A stretch of DNA of 64,000 nt from Pseudolabrys sp. (GCA_017849615.1 JAFIGS010000033.1:38186-102185), one strand, 5' to 3'; positions 8,641 through 19,810 are shown, counted from the stretch's first letter. Numbers and translations: made by a program. The notes: generated by a model not told the origin, from the sequence alone.

Positions 8641-10134
8641 TCACCCCGACGTCAAGGTCCGGCGCACTGCGTCCTTCCAGCCGGAATACTTCATCTCGCG
8701 CATCGCTGCATCCATATGCGGCGTGAAGCGCTTGTCGCGTTGCCATTGCGCGGCGAAGCCATCGAGATCGGGGCACAGGCCGGCCGCGCGGCCGGCGAGA
8801 TAGGCGGCGCCCAGCGCCGTCGTTTCCATCACGACCGGACGATCGACCGGCGCGGCGAGAATATCGGCGAGAAATTGCATGCAGGGATCGCTTGACGTCA
8901 TGCCGCCATCGACCCGCAGCACCGTTGCTGCCTCGCGTGAGGCGGGCCAGTCGGCATGCATGGCCTCGATCAAATCGCGCGTCTGATAGCCAACGGCATC
9001 GAGAGCGGCGCGCGCGATCTCGGCGCCGCCGGAATTGCGTGTCAGCCCGAAGATGGCGCCCCGCGCCTGTGCATCCCAATAAGGCGCGCCGAGACCCGTG
9101 AAGGCCGGCACCAGATAAACTTCCTCCGCCGGGTCGGCCTTGGCGGCCAGCGCGCCGACATCGGACGATCTGGCGATGAGCTTCAATCCGTCGCGCAGCC
9201 ACTGCACGGCTGCGCCGGCAACGAAAATGGCGCCCTCCAGTGCGTAAGTACGCTTGCCGTCGAATTGATAGGCGATCGTCGAGAGCAGGCGGTTGCGCGA
9301 CGTGACACGTTCGGAGCCGGTGTTCAGCAGCATGAAGCAGCCGGTGCCGTAGGTCGATTTCATCATGCCGGGCGTGAAACAGCCCTGCCCCAGAGTTGCG
9401 GCCTGCTGATCGCCGGCCATGCCGAGGATCGCAATGGCGCCGCCGAACAGATCCGGCGCGGTAACGCCGAACGAGCCGGCGCAGTCGCGCACCTGCGGCA
9501 GGATCGCCAGCGGCACGCCGAACAGGCGGCAAAGCCCTTCGTCCCACTCGCCGGTCGCAATATCGAGCAGACTGGTGCGCGCGGCGTTGCTGGCATCGGT
9601 GGCGTGAACCTTGCCGCCGGTCAATCGCCACAGCAAAAAGCTGTCCACGGTGCCGAAGGCGAGCGCACCGTCCTCCGCCATCTGCCGCGCGCCGTCGACG
9701 TGCTCGAGCAGCCAGGCGATCTTGCTGGCGGAAAAATACGGATCGACGATAAGGCCGGTTTTTGCGGTGATCTCCGCTTCATGACCACCGGTTCGCAGAC
9801 GCTCGCAATAGGCCGCCGTGCGTCGGTCCTGCCATACGATGGCGTTGTGGATCGGGCGACCGGTGGCGCGGTCCCAGATCAAGGTGGTTTCACGCTGATT
9901 GGTGATGCCGAGGCCGGCGACGTCTTTCGCGGCAAGGCCGGCCCTGGCCATGGCGTCGCGAACCACGGCGATGGTCGCGGCCCAGATCTCCTCCGGGTCG
10001 TGCTCGACAAGACCGGGCGCCGGAAATATCTGAGGCAGTTCGCGCTGCGCCAGCGCACGCGGCTTCAGCGCCGCATCGAAAACGATGGCGCGTGTCGATG
10101 TCGTACCTTGATCGATGGCGATGAGATGTGACAC
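8641..10134 (-). CDS. glpK: Glycerol kinase
   Basis: 497 residues, the normal length. It phosphorylates glycerol to sn-glycerol 3-phosphate with ATP, the entry step of glycerol catabolism in the cytosol. The N-terminal ATP phosphate loop [14 protein letters not shown], the family stretches GITNQRET and [10 protein letters not shown], and the FGGY-type C-terminal domain ([19 protein letters not shown]) are all present. Translation probably begins at a GTG (10132-10134), with GGGGA just upstream. It is on the same strand as, and downstream of, a receiver-protein gene and glpD, whose product oxidises the glycerol 3-phosphate. No glycerol facilitator gene is in the window. Confidence 0.96.
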   Translation of the reverse strand: MSHLIAIDQGTTSTRAIVFDAALKPRALAQRELPQIFPAPGLVEHDPEEIWAATIAVVRDAMARAGLAAKDVAGLGITNQRETTLIWDRATGRPIHNAIVWQDRRTAAYCERLRTGGHEAEITAKTGLIVDPYFSASKIAWLLEHVDGARQMAEDGALAFGTVDSFLLWRLTGGKVHATDASNAARTSLLDIATGEWDEGLCRLFGVPLAILPQVRDCAGSFGVTAPDLFGGAIAILGMAGDQQAATLGQGCFTPGMMKSTYGTGCFMLLNTGSERVTSRNRLLSTIAYQFDGKRTYALEGAIFVAGAAVQWLRDGLKLIARSSDVGALAAKADPAEEVYLVPAFTGLGAPYWDAQARGAIFGLTRNSGGAEIARAALDAVGYQTRDLIEAMHADWPASREAATVLRVDGGMTSSDPCMQFLADILAAPVDRPVVMETTALGAAYLAGRAAGLCPDLDGFAAQWQRDKRFTPHMDAAMREMKYSGWKDAVRRTLTSG

Positions 10135-10197
10135 CGGCGTCCCCGTCGCACCAGGACGCCGAGGCTAAGGCCTCGCAGCCTGATTGGGAAGACCGGT

Positions 10198-10716
10198 CTA
10201 GTGCAGGTAGATAAGCGACTTCCTGTCATCGTCGTCGCGATGGATGTCGACAAGCTTGCGCGGCGCCGGCCCGTAATAGCTGCCATTGCTGATGTTCGGG
10301 CGCGGATTGAGCAACACCGCGGCCATGCGGTCGCGCAGAGCCTTGGTCGAGACGGGCTTGAGCAGGAACTCGTTGACGCCGATCTCCACGGCCTCGATCA
10401 CCTTGGCGCGTTCACCATGGCCGGTGAGCATGATGATCGGGATATCCGGCATCGGGAACGTTTGCGGCGAACGAACCATGCGCACGAAAGCCGGACCGTC
10501 GAGTCCGGGCATGCTCCAGTCGAGAATGACGACATTCGGCTGCTCGCGGCGGATGGCGTCCAGCCCCTGCATACCGTCCTGCGCCTCGACGATGTTGCGC
10601 ACCCCCATGCCGGTGAGCAGGGTGCGCACGACCTTGCGCATGAAGGGCTCGTCATCGACGACAAGCACCTTCAGCTTTTCGAGACGGCGATCAAGTTCCC
10701 TCGAATCGTACTGCAT
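10198..10716 (-). CDS. Stand-alone CheY-like response regulator
   Basis: 172 residues from the ATG at 10716 (a longer frame would begin at GTG 10758). A single receiver domain has all key residues: acidic pair D21-D22, phosphoacceptor D66 in VILDWSMPG, T98 and K120. It is followed by about 45 residues without a recognisable output domain (RDDDDRKSL near the end). It therefore signals by protein-protein contact rather than by binding DNA. It lies between glpD and glpK on the same strand, 103 bp after the former and 63 bp before the latter. A perfect TTAA-N7-TTAAC box is about 100 bp upstream, so CtrA or cell-cycle control is possible. Its cognate kinase is unknown. Confidence 0.92.
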   Translation of the reverse strand: MQYDSRELDRRLEKLKVLVVDDEPFMRKVVRTLLTGMGVRNIVEAQDGMQGLDAIRREQPNVVILDWSMPGLDGPAFVRMVRSPQTFPMPDIPIIMLTGHGERAKVIEAVEIGVNEFLLKPVSTKALRDRMAAVLLNPRPNISNGSYYGPAPRKLVDIHRDDDDRKSLIYLH

Positions 10717-10808
10717 ATGGCTGACCCGTTGAGGCAACGTCGGGTTGCAGTACAACACGGCCGCGTCGATACGAGGTAAACGATGCTAACCCCATTGCGA
10801 TGAAGCGG

Positions 10809-10824
10809 TTAACCCCCGGTTAAC
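10809..10824. promoter_or_regulatory. CtrA-type box TTAA-N7-TTAAC
   Basis: TTAA at 10809-10812, seven bases, then TTAAC at 10820-10824: an exact match to the alphaproteobacterial CtrA consensus. The site overlaps the glpD stop codon and lies 93-108 bp upstream of the receiver-gene start. The same bases read as two CGGTTAAC copies 11 bp apart (10806 and 10817). Confidence 0.5.
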
Positions 10825-12349
10825 GCTCCTCGGCCGGCCGGCGCAGCGCCGCGATCAGGTGGTCGATGGCTTGTATTTCTTCCGCGGTGGCCGTGAGGCC
10901 AAACTTGCCGCGCCGCCAGAGAATATCCTCGGCGGTCTCGGCCCATTCGTTTTCGACCAGATAACGAATTTCGGCCGCGGTGAGATCGCCCGTCAGCACG
11001 GGGCCCAGGGCCGCCAAACTGTCGGCCTCGCCGAGCAGCTTTTCCGCACGCAGACCATACGCCCGCAGCATGCGGCGCGCCGTCGTTTCGGGCAGGAACG
11101 GCCAGCGTATCTGCATTTCCGCCAGCACCTCTTTCCAGTTGCCCCAATCGAATTCGCCACCGGGCAGCTTGGCATTCGCCGTCCATGGCGCGCGGCCGGG
11201 AAATATACGGCCGAGCTTGCCCATCGCGCTTTCGGCGAGACGGCGATAGGTCGTGATCTTGCCGCCGTAAATGGTGAGCAGCGGCGCTTCGTTGCGTGGC
11301 GTCTCGAGTTCGAGATGATAGTCACGCGTGACGTCTTCCGGCTTGCCTTTGCCGTCGTCGTAGAGCGCGCGCACGCCCGAAAAGGACCACACCAGTTCGT
11401 CGGGCGACACGGGGTGGCGGAAGTAGCGATTGACCACATCGCAAAGGTAGAGAATTTCGTCGGCGCTTGGCGCCGGCGAATTAAGATCGCCGACGAAGTT
11501 TTCGTCCGTGGTTCCCACCAGCGTGAATTCGCCGGCGAACGGCAGCGCGAAGACGACGCGCTTGTCGGGCGCCTCGAAAATGTAACCGCTGTCGTGCTCG
11601 AACAGCTTGCGCACCACGATATGGCTGCCCTTGATCAGGCGCAGACGCGAGGTGAGCTTTTTGCGCAGCACGTTCTCGGCGACCTCGCCGATCCACGGGC
11701 CGGCGGCATTGACCAGCACCTTCGCGCTCGCAGTGTCGCGGCGACCGTGATCGTGTAGCACCAGGTCCCAGACGCCGTCCCGCCGGTCGGCCCGGACGCA
11801 GCGCGTCCGGGTCCGGATCGAGGCGCCGCGCTCCGCGGCGTCGCGGGCGTTCAACAGGACCAGACGACTGTCGTCCACCCAGCAATCGGAATACTCGAAA
11901 GCATATCGGTACGCCCGCTTCAGCGGCTGCCCCACCGCGTGGTGCGTCAAGTCGATGGTCGTTGCCTTGGGCAGCAATTTGCGCGCGCCGAGCATGTCAT
12001 AAAGCCAGAGACCGAAACGCAGCAGCAGCGGCGCACGCTGGCCCGCGGCCGGCGGCAGCACGAAGCGCATCGGGCGCACCACATGCGGCGCGATATCGAG
12101 CAGCACTTCGCGCTCCGACAAAGCTTCGCGGACGAGCCGGAAAGCGCCATGCTCCAGATAGCGCAGACCGCCATGGACGAGCTTGGACGACGCCGACGAC
12201 GTGCCGGCGGCCAGGTCGTTCATTTCGACCAGCAGGACCTTGAGGCCGCGGCCGGCGGCGTCGCGAGCCAGCCCCGCACCGTTGATGCCGCCGCCGATGA
12301 TCGCAAGGTCGTAGTCGGCCGTTTCCGGCCCGGCTGGGGATTTACCCAT
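10820..12349 (-). CDS. glpD: Glycerol-3-phosphate dehydrogenase (FAD, respiratory type)
   Basis: 509 residues from the ATG at 12349, which has GGAAGAG just upstream; an in-frame ATG at 12394 has no such site. It oxidises glycerol 3-phosphate to dihydroxyacetone phosphate and passes electrons to quinone at the inner membrane. The FAD dinucleotide fold LAIIGGGINGAGLARDAAGR is at the N-terminus, followed by the family signature TSSASSKLVHGGLRYLE. The C-terminal domain (EMQIRWPFLPETTARRMLRA, NEWAETAEDILWRR) is the usual GlpD cap. Together with glpK it forms a complete glycerol-to-triose-phosphate route. A TTAAC-N4-GTTAA dyad lies about 80 bp upstream. Confidence 0.96.
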   Translation of the reverse strand: MGKSPAGPETADYDLAIIGGGINGAGLARDAAGRGLKVLLVEMNDLAAGTSSASSKLVHGGLRYLEHGAFRLVREALSEREVLLDIAPHVVRPMRFVLPPAAGQRAPLLLRFGLWLYDMLGARKLLPKATTIDLTHHAVGQPLKRAYRYAFEYSDCWVDDSRLVLLNARDAAERGASIRTRTRCVRADRRDGVWDLVLHDHGRRDTASAKVLVNAAGPWIGEVAENVLRKKLTSRLRLIKGSHIVVRKLFEHDSGYIFEAPDKRVVFALPFAGEFTLVGTTDENFVGDLNSPAPSADEILYLCDVVNRYFRHPVSPDELVWSFSGVRALYDDGKGKPEDVTRDYHLELETPRNEAPLLTIYGGKITTYRRLAESAMGKLGRIFPGRAPWTANAKLPGGEFDWGNWKEVLAEMQIRWPFLPETTARRMLRAYGLRAEKLLGEADSLAALGPVLTGDLTAAEIRYLVENEWAETAEDILWRRGKFGLTATAEEIQAIDHLIAALRRPAEER

Positions 12350-12429
12350 GGTTCTCTTCCGGTTCGGAGGCCGGTCCTGGAGCCGTCGCCCCACAGTGGT
12401 TGGCCCGGCGCCAATCTAGGCGGCTGGCC

Positions 12430-12443
12430 TTAACGTCAGTTAA
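12430..12443. promoter_or_regulatory. Inverted repeat TTAAC-GTCA-GTTAA
   Basis: Perfect 5-bp arms in the divergent gap between glpD and the amidotransferase gene, 81-94 bp upstream of the glpD start. It could be an operator. It is not a CtrA box, because the TTAA copies are six rather than seven bases apart. Confidence 0.3.
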
Positions 12444-12556
12444 AACCTCAAAAAAGCCGTTCAGGGGCGCTGAAATGCCTTTGCCAGCGCCTTGGGTTCG
12501 ACATATCAGTGCTGCTGGTAAGGTTTGACGTCTCGTCCCCGCCGATCAAGGTCACT

Positions 12557-13423
12557 ATGCCTACCCCCCGCCTCCTCGTTATCGAAGGCAATAACCCCGC
12601 CACCATGGCCGAGCATGTCTCGTTCGGCGGCACCGAAGCCAGCAAGGGCTATGCCGGCCTGCTGCGCGAATTGCTGCCGGTCGCCGACGTGGACATCTGC
12701 TATCCTGCCGATGTTGCGGCCCAACTGCCCTCCGGTCAGTCGCTCGAAGGTTATGACGGTATCGCGATCACCGGTTCCGGCCTGCACGTTTATAATGGCG
12801 GCCCCGAGGTCACCCGGCAGATCGATCTGGTCCGCCAGGCCATGACCACCGGAACGCCGGTGTTCGGCTCGTGCTGGGGGCTGCAGATCATCACGACCGC
12901 GGCGGGAGGCGTCGTCCGCAAGAATCCCAACGGCCGCGAGATCGGTTTCGGCCGCGGCATCCGCCTTACCGAAGACGGCCGCAAGCATCCGATGTATGCG
13001 GGCAAGATGGACGTATTCAATGCGCCCACCGTGCACCTCGACGAGGTCGTCACCTTGCCCGATGGCGCCGTCGTGCTGGCGAGCAATGCCGTTTCCAAGG
13101 TCCAGGCCGTTGAGATCCGCACACCCGGCTCGACCGCCTGGGGGGTGCAGTATCATCCCGAGTACCCGCTCAAGGAACTCGCCGTCATCGTGCGCCGTAT
13201 CGGCACGCGGCTGATCGGCGAGGGCTTCTTTGCCGGCGAGGCCGATCTTTCCGAATTCGCTCACGACCTCGACGCGCTGCATCTCGACCCCGGCTGCAAG
13301 CGGCTGGCCTGGCGCCACGGCATCAGCCTGAACGTCCTCGACAAGAAGCGCCGCATCAGCGAAATCGCCAACTGGCTCGAGTATCAGGTGCTGCCGATGC
13401 GCGTGAAGCGCGGGCGGGGCTGA
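12557..13423 (+). CDS. Class I glutamine amidotransferase-like protein
   Basis: 288 residues from the ATG at 12557 (upstream in-frame start at 12509 rejected because the homologous part begins at PTPRLLVIEGN). The triad of class I amidotransferases is intact: Cys106 in FGSCWGLQ, His200 and Glu202 in GVQYHPEYP. It should release ammonia from glutamine or cleave a gamma-glutamyl bond; no synthetase domain is attached. The closest general match is the GMP-synthase-type glutaminase domain used as a stand-alone protein, as in gamma-glutamyl hydrolases of polyamine catabolism. The substrate is unknown. The next same-strand gene begins 140 bp on, across a palindromic repeat. Confidence 0.85.
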   Translation: MPTPRLLVIEGNNPATMAEHVSFGGTEASKGYAGLLRELLPVADVDICYPADVAAQLPSGQSLEGYDGIAITGSGLHVYNGGPEVTRQIDLVRQAMTTGTPVFGSCWGLQIITTAAGGVVRKNPNGREIGFGRGIRLTEDGRKHPMYAGKMDVFNAPTVHLDEVVTLPDGAVVLASNAVSKVQAVEIRTPGSTAWGVQYHPEYPLKELAVIVRRIGTRLIGEGFFAGEADLSEFAHDLDALHLDPGCKRLAWRHGISLNVLDKKRRISEIANWLEYQVLPMRVKRGRG

Positions 13424-13450
13424 GCTTCCAGTTGCCGTGCAGCCCGATCG

Positions 13451-13548
13451 GCCTCATGCTGAGGAGCGCACCGTAAGGTGCGCGTCTCGAAGCATGTGGC
13501 CGCCCATCCTTCGAGACGAGCGCTAACGCGCTCTCCTCAGGATGAGGC
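13451..13548. repeat. Palindromic extragenic repeat, family A (GCCTCATGCTGAGGAG)
   Basis: Left half starts GCCTCATGCTGAGGAG and right half ends CTCCTCAGGATGAGGC. CTCGAAG and CTTCGAG pair between the halves, and each half has its own small hairpin (GCGCACC/GGTGCGC and GAGCGC/GCGCTC). The whole 98-bp unit can fold as a cloverleaf. This type is dispersed in Bradyrhizobium-like genomes (from memory). It lies between two same-strand genes. Confidence 0.75.
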
Positions 13549-13563
13549 GGAGGAAGACCGCGC

Positions 13564-14262
13564 ATGCCCTTCACCGACAAACTCGTCCTCGTTACCGGCG
13601 GCACCGGCGCGCTCGGCGTCGCCGTGGTCGGCGCGCTGCTCGAGCAAGGTGCGCAATGCGTCGTGCCCTATCGTGACGAAGACGACGCGCAGCGCTTCGC
13701 CCATCGCGACAACGACCGCGTCAAGCTGGTCGCGGCCGGCGATCTCGCCGACGAGGCCGTCGTGGACGGGCTCTATGCCGGTCTCGCACTGTGGGCCTCG
13801 ATCCATATCGCCGGCGGCTTCGCCGCGGGCGCGGTCGAGGACACCGACAAGGCCGCGCTGATGAAACAGATCGACGGCAACCTCGTCTCCTGTTTCCTGT
13901 GCTGCCGCGCGGCGGTGAAGGCCATCAAGGCGGCAGGCGGCGGCGGCCGCATCGTCAATGTCGCGGCGCGACCGGCGCTGGAGCCGCGTTCGGGCTCCGG
14001 CATGAGCGCCTACACCATCGCCAAATCCGGTGTCGCCACATTATCGGTCGCTCTGGCGGAAGAAGTGGCCAAAGACGGCATCCTCGTGAACGCCGTGGCG
14101 CCGTCGATCATGGATACGCCGGCCAATCGCAAGGGCATGCCGAAGGCGAATTTCGACAAATGGCCGAAGGTCGAGGAGGTCGCGGCGACGATCGTGTTCC
14201 TCGCCTCGCCGGACAACGCCGTCACACGCGGCGGCGTCGTGCCGGTTTACGGCCGCTCCTAA
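13564..14262 (+). CDS. SDR oxidoreductase, dihydropteridine-reductase-like
   Basis: 232 residues with an SDR nucleotide fold (LVTGGTGALG, residues 9-18) and the catalytic Tyr150-x-x-x-Lys154 (YTIAK). Two usual SDR hallmarks are changed. The NNAG motif reads IAGG (82-85), and the NVSS serine motif reads N132-V-A-A135, so no catalytic Ser is present. Both changes are typical of quinonoid dihydropteridine reductase, which works without the Ser (from memory). It is therefore likely an NAD(P)H-dependent reductase of a pterin or quinonoid compound, though this is inference. Its stop codon overlaps that of the convergent malonyl-CoA decarboxylase gene by 4 bp. Confidence 0.8.
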   Translation: MPFTDKLVLVTGGTGALGVAVVGALLEQGAQCVVPYRDEDDAQRFAHRDNDRVKLVAAGDLADEAVVDGLYAGLALWASIHIAGGFAAGAVEDTDKAALMKQIDGNLVSCFLCCRAAVKAIKAAGGGGRIVNVAARPALEPRSGSGMSAYTIAKSGVATLSVALAEEVAKDGILVNAVAPSIMDTPANRKGMPKANFDKWPKVEEVAATIVFLASPDNAVTRGGVVPVYGRS

Positions 14263-15617
14263 CCCGTTATCTGCACCAGCTCGAGCGACGGACGCACGTA
14301 GCGCTGCACGGCTGAAGACGCGACCACGGTGCGCTGCTCGGCGAAGGCCTCGTGGTTCTTCTCGATGTGCTCGACATCGTAGAGATAGTTGACCATCAGG
14401 CCGAAAGACTGGGCGATGCCCTTGTCCGAGAGGTCGGCGAGCCAGTCGATACGCTCCAGCCGCGCGCCATTGCCGAGGTGGAAGCGCGCCACCGGATCGA
14501 CCGGCAGCCCGCGCGGCGTCTTGGCGCGAAGATAGTAGTAGGCCGCCGCGCGCAACATCGGCTCGCGCAACTGCGCGGCCTTGTCCGGCTCGCGCCACCA
14601 GCCCGCCTCGTCGAGCGCGGCGAGCGCCTGCTTGTCGGCGTCGTTGATGGCGGACGAGGTCTCCTGCGCGCGCTCGCGCTTGAGCCATTTGGCGAAGGTC
14701 GGCGCCGGCGACAACGTCACGAGCGTCGTGAGCTTCGGCAATTCGCGGCAGACTTCCTCGACCACCTGCTTGATCAGGAAGTTGCCGAAGGACACGCCGG
14801 CGAGACCGCGCTGGCAGTTCGAGATCGAATAGAACACCGCGGTGCGCGCCTTCTCCGGCTCGACCGCCTCGCGTTCGGACGCCAGAATCGGAGCGATGGC
14901 TTCGGGGATGTCGCGGGTGAGCGCGACCTCGACGAAGATCAACGGATCATCGACCATCGCCGGATGGAAGAAGGCGTAGCAGCGGCGATCCTGCGGATCG
15001 ATGCGGCGCCGCAAGTCGTCCCAATCGCTGATCTCGTGCACGGCCTCATAACGAATGATCTTTTCCAGGATGTTCGCCGGCGTCGACCAGTCGATATGGC
15101 GCAGCACCAGGAAGCCGCGGTTGAACCATGACGTGAACAGGTGAACGAAATCCTCGTCGACCGGCTGCAGGTCCGGACGGTTCGCCAGCACGTCGATGAG
15201 ATTTTCGCGCATGCGCACCAGCGCGGCGGTGCCGCCGGGCGCGAGATTGAGGCGGCGGAACAGCTCCTGCCGGCGCGGCTCGGACGCAGCGTGAAGTCTC
15301 GCCGCGGTATCGTCGTTCGGACTGGCCTGCCAGGCGGCGATCGCTTCGGCCATCCGCTCGGGCTGCACGCCGAAGCGGGTCGCCAGCGCCTCGAAGAAGG
15401 CGATGCGCGGGCCGATCGTCAGTTCGGAATAGCGGGACAGGATGTCGCGGGCGCGGGCCACGCCGGAGGCCTCGCCGCGTCCCGACAGCAGATCTTCGCA
15501 GAGCTCGACGAAACTCTCCGACCGCGCCGCCGTGTCGCCGCGGCGGCCGCGATCGAGCAGAGCCCGGCCGCGGTCCGAAATCGTTTGCAGGAGATCGCCG
15601 AAAAACGAGGTATTCAT
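14259..15617 (-). CDS. Malonyl-CoA decarboxylase
   Basis: 452 residues, the usual length for the MCD family. It decarboxylates malonyl-CoA to acetyl-CoA. Family stretches are seen throughout: FTSWFNRGFLVLRHIDW, the central SISNCQRGLAGVSFGNFLIK, TLSPAPTF near the catalytic Ser, and VARFHLGNGARLERI with the catalytic His. I choose the ATG at 15617 (MNTSFFGDL); another ATG lies 21 bp upstream at 15638. It is divergent from a peptide-type ABC importer and a CoA-transferase, which could supply a malonate-like acid as its CoA thioester. Confidence 0.93.
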   Translation of the reverse strand: MNTSFFGDLLQTISDRGRALLDRGRRGDTAARSESFVELCEDLLSGRGEASGVARARDILSRYSELTIGPRIAFFEALATRFGVQPERMAEAIAAWQASPNDDTAARLHAASEPRRQELFRRLNLAPGGTAALVRMRENLIDVLANRPDLQPVDEDFVHLFTSWFNRGFLVLRHIDWSTPANILEKIIRYEAVHEISDWDDLRRRIDPQDRRCYAFFHPAMVDDPLIFVEVALTRDIPEAIAPILASEREAVEPEKARTAVFYSISNCQRGLAGVSFGNFLIKQVVEEVCRELPKLTTLVTLSPAPTFAKWLKRERAQETSSAINDADKQALAALDEAGWWREPDKAAQLREPMLRAAAYYYLRAKTPRGLPVDPVARFHLGNGARLERIDWLADLSDKGIAQSFGLMVNYLYDVEHIEKNHEAFAEQRTVVASSAVQRYVRPSLELVQITG

Positions 15618-15958
15618 GACCTGTCGAGCCTTGCCCATTCAAACCCGAGCTAACTTGCCCGGCGAATTATCGTTCATCCGCCCTGTGGCGATTTCGCGAA
15701 AGATCAGAAACATTACCATCATTAGTGCCGGCTCAACCCGAAATTCGCGGTCAAGTCATGACCGAAGGGAATGGCGCGAACTGCCTTTCCGTGCTGCGGA
15801 ATCGCGCCGTGGGGCGGACGACGCCCACATAACGGGCTTGCGCCGTCGCGCCCCGGCAAGCATTGTGCTGGCCAAGGGAGGGAACGGGGCGCCCAAGCGG
15901 CGCCACGCGCCCAGAACAAAAAACAAGACTAAAGTCTAGAAGTTCAAGAGGGGTCGTT
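15618..15958. other. Divergent intergenic region (341 bp)
   Basis: Separates malonyl-CoA decarboxylase from the ABC importer operon and must hold both promoters. The only clear element is AGACT-AA-AGTCT (15926-15937), 21 bp upstream of the importer start and close to a purine-rich ribosome site (AAGAGGGG, 15946-15953). I see no coding sequence. Confidence 0.5.
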
Positions 15959-18016
<2,058 letters not shown>

Positions 18017-18061
18017 TGCAAACCTAAAACAACAAAAAATACGATCACATAGGAGGAAACG

Positions 18062-19675
18062 ATGAAAATCACGAGACGAACGGCTTTGCAGGGAACGGCC
18101 GGCGCATTCGCCCTCGGCCTCAGCGGCTTCAACTTCGATTTCACCAAGGCGGAAGCGCAGGCTCCGAACGTAAAGCGCGGCGGCACGCTGAATTTCGCCA
18201 TCAGCGCCGAAGCGCCGCACTACGATCCGCACGGCAGCGATACGTATGCCACCTTGCATTTTGCCGCGCCGTTCTATTCGACGCTGCTGCGCTTCAACCT
18301 CTCGAAGTTCCCGCAGGTCGAAGGCGACCTCGCCGAATCGTGGACGGTTGCCCCGGATCTGATGACCTACACCTTCAAGCTCCATCCCGGCGTCAAATTT
18401 GCCGACGGCAAGGAACTGACGTCGGAAGACGTCAAGGCAACCTATGACCGCATGCGCAATCCGCCGCAGGGCGTCGTCTCGACTCGTCAGCCCACCTTTG
18501 CCGATATCGGCGAAATCCAGACACCCGACGCCACGACAGTCGTCTTCAAGATGAAGGCGGTCAACGCGGCGATGCTCGAGCACTTCGCCTCGCCGTGGAA
18601 CGTCATCTATTCCGCCAAGGATCTCGCCGACAATCCTGCCGGCCCGCGCACCAAGATCAACGGCACCGGTCCGTTCGTTTTCGTCGAGCACGTCAAGGGC
18701 AGCCACGTCGCCGGCAAGAAGAACGACAATTACTTCAAGAAGGGCATGCCCTATCTCGACGGTTTCAAGGGCATCTTCACGCTTCAGGCCGCGGCGATGC
18801 TCAACGCCGTGCAGGGCGGCCAGGTGCTCGGCGAGTTCCGCGGCATTTCGCCGGCGGAGCGCGATCGCCTGGTGCAGGCCATGGGCGACAAGATCCGCAT
18901 CGAAGAGGATAGCTGGACGCTCAACCTGCTGGTCTGCTTCAACACCACGAAGAAGCCGTTCGACGACGTGCGCGTGCGCAAGGCGCTGCTGATGGCGATC
19001 GACCGTTGGGGCGGCAGCGTCGGTCTGTCGAAGATCTCGACCCTGCGCGCCGTCGGTGGCGTGCTGCGCCCGGGATCGCCCTACGCGACGCCGGAAGCCG
19101 AGCTGGTCAAGCTGCCGGGCTTCTCCAAGGACATCAAGGCGTCCCGCGAGGAGGCCAAGAAGCTGCTCAAGGAAGCCGGCCAGGAGAACCTGAAGTTCGT
19201 GCTCTGGAACCGCAACCTGGCGATGCCATACACGCCCGCCGGCGTATTCCTCGTCGATCAGTGGCGCCAGATCGGCGTCGAGGTCGAGCACAAGCAGTCC
19301 GACACCGGCCCCTATCTCGCGACCATGAACGCCGGCAATCACGACGTCGCCATCGACTTCTCCAACCTGTTCATGGACGACTCGAGTCTCGCGCTCTCCA
19401 AGTATCTGTCGCTGTCGCGCGCACCGGAAAACCGCTCGCGCTCGACCGATCCGGAGCTCGACAAGCTCTATGACGACCACATCCGCGAACGCGATCCGGA
19501 AAAGCGCAAGGCGCTGATCCGCGCTTTCGAAAAGCGGGTGTTCGAGCAGGGCTATCAGCAGCCGATCCTGTGGTGGCACCGCATCGTGCCGACGCACAAG
19601 ACTCTGATGGGCTGGAAGATGTCGCCGAGCCACAACCTCGGTCAGCAGCTCGAAGACGTCTGGATCAATACGTAA
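18062..19675 (+). CDS. Peptide-type ABC transporter substrate-binding protein (SBP_bac_5)
   Basis: 537 residues with a Tat-type signal (TRRTALQ, hydrophobic stretch, cleavage near AEAQAPN), so it is probably exported folded. The mature part is a family 5 solute-binding protein: KRGGTLNFAI, then VEGDLAESWTVAPDLMTYTF and FKLHPGVKFADGKELTSEDV. Members bind peptides, opines, nickel or sugars; the ligand is not evident here. AGGAGGAAAC (18051-18060) is a strong ribosome site. The gene begins 45 bp after the ATPase gene, and a palindromic repeat separates it from the permeases. Confidence 0.93.
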   Translation: MKITRRTALQGTAGAFALGLSGFNFDFTKAEAQAPNVKRGGTLNFAISAEAPHYDPHGSDTYATLHFAAPFYSTLLRFNLSKFPQVEGDLAESWTVAPDLMTYTFKLHPGVKFADGKELTSEDVKATYDRMRNPPQGVVSTRQPTFADIGEIQTPDATTVVFKMKAVNAAMLEHFASPWNVIYSAKDLADNPAGPRTKINGTGPFVFVEHVKGSHVAGKKNDNYFKKGMPYLDGFKGIFTLQAAAMLNAVQGGQVLGEFRGISPAERDRLVQAMGDKIRIEEDSWTLNLLVCFNTTKKPFDDVRVRKALLMAIDRWGGSVGLSKISTLRAVGGVLRPGSPYATPEAELVKLPGFSKDIKASREEAKKLLKEAGQENLKFVLWNRNLAMPYTPAGVFLVDQWRQIGVEVEHKQSDTGPYLATMNAGNHDVAIDFSNLFMDDSSLALSKYLSLSRAPENRSRSTDPELDKLYDDHIRERDPEKRKALIRAFEKRVFEQGYQQPILWWHRIVPTHKTLMGWKMSPSHNLGQQLEDVWINT

Positions 19676-19678
19676 GAA

Positions 19679-19799
19679 CCTGTCCCGGACGCGGTGCAGC
19701 GCGACAGCGCTGCTCCGCAGATCCGGGACCGTTACGCCACGTGACTTAACGATCCCGGGTCAGCAGCGCATCACTTCATGCTGCGCTGCGCCCGGGACA
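19679..19799. repeat. Palindromic extragenic repeat, family C (CCTGTCCCGGA)
   Basis: Begins CCTGTCCCGGACGCGG and ends TGCGCCCGGGACA, with inner complementary parts GATCCGGGA/GATCCCGGG and GCAGCGC-type hairpins. The 121-bp unit fills the gap between the binding-protein stop and the first permease gene of one importer operon. Confidence 0.7.
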
Positions 19800-19810
19800 A
19801 GGAAGCGACT

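Noticed and set aside
10160-10175. CGAGGC-TAAG-GCCTCG hairpin between the receiver gene and glpK as a terminator
   Set aside because: Short stem and no T-run on either strand; not enough for an intrinsic terminator.
12430-12443. CtrA box before glpD
   Set aside because: The two TTAA copies are separated by six bases, not seven.
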